A model generated the notes under the pieces. It did no database searches. It was not told where the DNA came from and saw nothing but the letters and a program-made list of their open reading frames with translations. Of a stretch of 64,000 bases of DNA, positions 61,089 through 64,000 are shown in pieces. Both the position numbers and the translations under genes were made by a program. Position 1 is the stretch's first letter. Every line of letters starts with the position of its first letter. The DNA is taken from assembly GCA_014529385.2 (NCBI GenBank), contig CM043966.1:92382087-92446086 (forward strand), written 5' to 3'. This DNA comes from Adiantum capillus-veneris. Taxonomy: Eukaryota > Streptophyta > Polypodiopsida > Polypodiales > Pteridaceae.

Positions 61089-64000
61089 CTCCCCCTCGAG
61101 CTCTGCATGTCGCAGAGTCCAAGCATAGTCCGGAAACGTCGAAGCTTCTCAGCTCCAAGGGCCTTGGTAAAGATATCCGCTATCTGGTCCTCTGTGCTGA
61201 CGTAGACCAAGTCGATGTTGCCCGCCAACACTCGCTCTCGAACGTAGTGGTAATGGACCTCTATGTGTTTGGTCCTGGCATGGAACACTGGGTTCCTAGC
61301 CAATTGCATGCTGCTGAGGTTGTCACAATGGATGAAAATCTGCTGGTCCACCTGCACTCCCAAGTCCTCAAGTAATGTGCGTAGCCAAGCTACCTCGCAC
61401 GCCGCAACTGCTGCACCTCTGTACTCGGCCTCTGTGCTCGATAAAGCAATCGTAGACTGCTTTTTGCTGCTCCAAGTAACAGCAGCACTCCCAAAAGAGA
61501 ACATGAAGCCACTTGTAGATCTCCTATCAACAATGCTACCTGCCCAATTTGCATCTGTATACCCATACAATGCTAATGGTGCATCTGCTGCATAGAACAA
61601 TGCGTAGTCAAGAGTACCTTCCACATACCTAAGTGTGCGTCGTACTCCATCCAAATGTGGCTTCCTCGGAAGCTGCATGAACTGACTCTCCAAGCCTACT
61701 GTGTAGCTCAAGTCTGGCCTTGTGATAGTCAAGTAGATTAGACTACCCACAATCTTCCTGTACATGTTGACATCCTCAACAACATCACCCTTCTCTGCAC
61801 TCAGATTTGCATTCACATCCAAGGGAATAGAAATTGGCTTACAATCAGCCATACCATACTTTGACAACATGTCCAAAGCATACTGTCTCTGTGATAGCCA
61901 TACACCCTCTGGAGTCCTGATCACCTCAATGCCAAGAAAGTAGCGCAACTCGCCTAAATCTTTCATTTCAAACTCCTGTTTGAGAAGACCCTTCACATGG
62001 TCAATCTCCATAGCATTGTCACCAACAATAATAAGGTCATCTACATATATGGTAATGACCACAATCCCCACATCACTCTCACGTACATAGAGTGAATGAT
62101 CAGCATGAGCTCTCCTAAAACCAATACTGACAAGATACTTGGCAATCTTGTCATACCATGCTCTAGAGCCCTGCTTCAAACCATACAAAGCTTTGAGAAG
62201 TCTGCATACATAATCTGGGAAACCTGGATCGACATAACCAGGTGGCTGATCCATATACACTTCCTCTTGCAACTCACCATTCAAGAAGGCATTCTTTACA
62301 TCCATTTGATGCATAATCCATCCTCTAGATGCAGCCACTGCTATGACAGCTCTCACAGTCGTCATCTTTGCCACTGGAGCAAAGGTCTCCTCAAAGTCTA
62401 TGCCATACGTCTGTGCAGAACCCTTTGCGACCAGCCTTGCCTTGTGACGCTCAATGTTACCATCAGCCTTATGCTTGGTTTTATACACCCATTTACAGCC
62501 AATAGCTTTCTTGCCACTTGGCAATGGCACCAACTCCCATGTGTCATTTGCTTCCAATGCAGCCATCTCTTCATTCATTGCATCATCCCAATGCACATTT
62601 CTAACTGCATCCTCAAAACATGTGGGCTCCACATCCTGTATCACCTTAGCCATGTAGGCTTGGTGATGCGCTAGATACCCATCATAAGTCAATTTCTGAA
62701 CTGGATTTCTGACTCTATTAGATCTGCGCGGTCCTGGGTCACTCCTTTGCCCTCTAGCATCTTCTTGTACTTTCCTTACACCAGGTGTCCTGACAGCCGG
62801 AATTCCAAATTCCTCATCAAGACTTTGTCCAGAACCATCTAAATCCATGTCTACATGTGAAAAACCTGATGATGCATCAGCCATAAAGGGAGGTTCATCA
62901 ACCTTTTCCTTTCCTTTTCGTGATACATTCCCTGTACCTGTTGGTGGAGTAACCTGCGTACGTAGTCTACCATTCCATGGTTTCTCAACAGAGCCACGAG
63001 AAGAGGACTCTTGTGGTCCACTCAAAACCTGTGACTGTGGCCTCACATTTTGTACAACCACATCATCTTTTACATCAGCCCCAATAGTGCCATGTGCATT
63101 ACTGTACCAGCTGCTCATCTCATCAAAGACTACATCTCTGCTCACTCGTAATTCTCGTGTAGTAGGATTGTAGCACCTGTACCCCTTTTGTTCAAGGGAA
63201 TATCCCACAAGAATACATTTCTCTGCTTTAGGATCCAATTTCCTACGCAACTCATCTGGTACATGCACGTAAGCTATGTAGCCAAACACTTTCAAGTGTG
63301 CCAAATCAGGCTTTGTACCTGTAAACTTTTCCTCAGGTGTTACATCATGCACCGCAGCTGTAGGTGTCCTGTTCATAATGTACACAGCTGTATTTACAGC
63401 TTCAGCCCAGAAATGATGAGGCATGTTCTTCTCATTCATCAATGCACGTGCAACCTCTGCAATGTGCCTGTTTTTCCTTTCTGCGACTCCATTCTGCTGT
63501 GGAGTATATCTGCATGTAAACTGCCTGTGTATACCATGCATTCGTAGAAAATCTGAAAAATCATTGGAGAAGTACTCTCCCCCTCCATCTGACCTCAATG
63601 TCTTGATTTGCATATCTGTCTCCTTCTCAATCATGACTTTGAAGTCTTGAAAGTGACCAAACACTTCACTTTTGTTACGCATGAAGTAGACCCATACTTT
63701 CCTTGTATGGTCATCAATGAAAGAGACATAATACCTGCAACCATGTATAATTGCAGTATCGGTTGGACCCCAGACATCTGTGTGCACCACCTCAAGTGGC
63801 TTTTTACATACATTGCGCTCATGTGGAAATGAGCCGTTTGACTGTTTTCCAAACTGGTATGCTGCACACACTTTATGCATACCATCCACCTTGAATTTGG
63901 GCAAACCTTTTACAATCTGTTTTGATTGCATGCTGCGCAATCTCTGCTCATTGACATGGCCAATGCGTTTGTGCCAAATGTCAACATCAGCTACAACACC
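61061..64000 (-). CDS. copia C polyprotein, integrase-RT-RNase H, 5' end outside window
   Basis: Open on the minus strand from the window edge to TGA at 61061, about 979 codons without a stop. Order: pre-integrase zinc region (WHKRIGH, then VCAAYQFGKQ); integrase core with VHTDVWGP, TLRSDGGGEY and TPQQNGVAERKNR, so Asp, Asp and Glu are kept; RT (from about 62500) with HKARLVAKG, MDVKNAFLNGEL, KALYGLKQGS and YVDDLIIVGDN; RNase H (about 61200-61560) with YTDANWAG, LSSTEAEYRG and IHCDNLSS. One oddity is the zinc finger, CAAY where CxxC is expected. The stop codon lies inside the 3' LTR, so the purine tract and first LTR bases are translated. This is the best preserved pol in the window and the likeliest to be young. 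Gag and protease lie beyond 64000. Confidence 0.93.
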   Translation of the reverse strand, partial: GVVADVDIWHKRIGHVNEQRLRSMQSKQIVKGLPKFKVDGMHKVCAAYQFGKQSNGSFPHERNVCKKPLEVVHTDVWGPTDTAIIHGCRYYVSFIDDHTRKVWVYFMRNKSEVFGHFQDFKVMIEKETDMQIKTLRSDGGGEYFSNDFSDFLRMHGIHRQFTCRYTPQQNGVAERKNRHIAEVARALMNEKNMPHHFWAEAVNTAVYIMNRTPTAAVHDVTPEEKFTGTKPDLAHLKVFGYIAYVHVPDELRRKLDPKAEKCILVGYSLEQKGYRCYNPTTRELRVSRDVVFDEMSSWYSNAHGTIGADVKDDVVVQNVRPQSQVLSGPQESSSRGSVEKPWNGRLRTQVTPPTGTGNVSRKGKEKVDEPPFMADASSGFSHVDMDLDGSGQSLDEEFGIPAVRTPGVRKVQEDARGQRSDPGPRRSNRVRNPVQKLTYDGYLAHHQAYMAKVIQDVEPTCFEDAVRNVHWDDAMNEEMAALEANDTWELVPLPSGKKAIGCKWVYKTKHKADGNIERHKARLVAKGSAQTYGIDFEETFAPVAKMTTVRAVIAVAASRGWIMHQMDVKNAFLNGELQEEVYMDQPPGYVDPGFPDYVCRLLKALYGLKQGSRAWYDKIAKYLVSIGFRRAHADHSLYVRESDVGIVVITIYVDDLIIVGDNAMEIDHVKGLLKQEFEMKDLGELRYFLGIEVIRTPEGVWLSQRQYALDMLSKYGMADCKPISIPLDVNANLSAEKGDVVEDVNMYRKIVGSLIYLTITRPDLSYTVGLESQFMQLPRKPHLDGVRRTLRYVEGTLDYALFYAADAPLALYGYTDANWAGSIVDRRSTSGFMFSFGSAAVTWSSKKQSTIALSSTEAEYRGAAVAACEVAWLRTLLEDLGVQVDQQIFIHCDNLSSMQLARNPVFHARTKHIEVHYHYVRERVLAGNIDLVYVSTEDQIADIFTKALGAEKLRRFRTMLGLCDMQSSRGSVEMSSSTP

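Overview
The window looks like nuclear DNA of a land plant with a large, repeat-filled genome. Evidence: Ty1/copia and Ty3/gypsy elements primed by initiator tRNA-Met (TGGTATCAGAG), chromovirus chromodomains, hAT-type transposon remains, CCAAT/TATA promoters and long AT-rich spacers. I see no single-copy host gene that I can name. Which plant group it is (fern, gymnosperm, bryophyte or other) cannot be settled from the sequence alone. Nearly everything is mobile DNA, much of it nested and decayed.

Left part (1-12983). A decayed copia element (A1) is split at base 600. The insert (601-9538) has hAT-like ends (CAGGGATTT...AAATCCTTG), an 8-bp target duplication and no transposase. Inside it sits a second copy of the same copia family (A2, 2020-6870) with two LTRs and a perfect 5-bp target duplication. 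A1 resumes at 9539 and stops at 11916. There it abuts the leader and LTR of an opposite-strand element (LTR 12639-12983).

Middle-left (12984-20438). There are no recognisable genes. It holds two minisatellite-like tandem arrays, a TATA promoter-like segment, anonymous ORFs and a minus-strand hAT transposase pseudogene (18870-19990).

Centre (20439-29300). A structurally complete chromovirus (gypsy-1) has 1.6-kb LTRs, a TTTTC duplication, gag, protease, RT, RNase H, integrase and chromodomain. A handful of nonsense codons and one frameshift break it. It interrupts older minus-strand retroelement sequence (H).

Centre-right (29301-42033). Old minus-strand retroelements. A gag-like remnant (H) is followed by a gypsy pol remnant (F) with an oddly placed retropepsin-like segment downstream of integrase. 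F is interrupted by element E, with a 1.07-kb LTR, a G19 polypurine tract and coiled-coil ORFs but no pol.

Right part (42034-60028). Element D has ~3-kb LTRs and an internal region encoding a gag-like, acidic, repeat-rich protein with no pol, so it looks like a non-autonomous element. Its 5' LTR is split by gypsy-2 (42818-53445), a chromovirus with 2.75-kb LTRs and a possible spliced extra ORF that starts inside the LTR. After an unrecognised spacer (60029-60728), the window ends in a minus-strand copia element (C, from 60729) whose integrase-RT-RNase H reading frame is open to the window edge.

The elements form a nested series: gypsy-2 in D, D apparently in E, E in F; gypsy-1 in H; copia A2 in a hAT-like element in copia A1. 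Most nonsense codons are explained by single C-to-T or G-to-A changes, as expected for methylated, silenced transposons.
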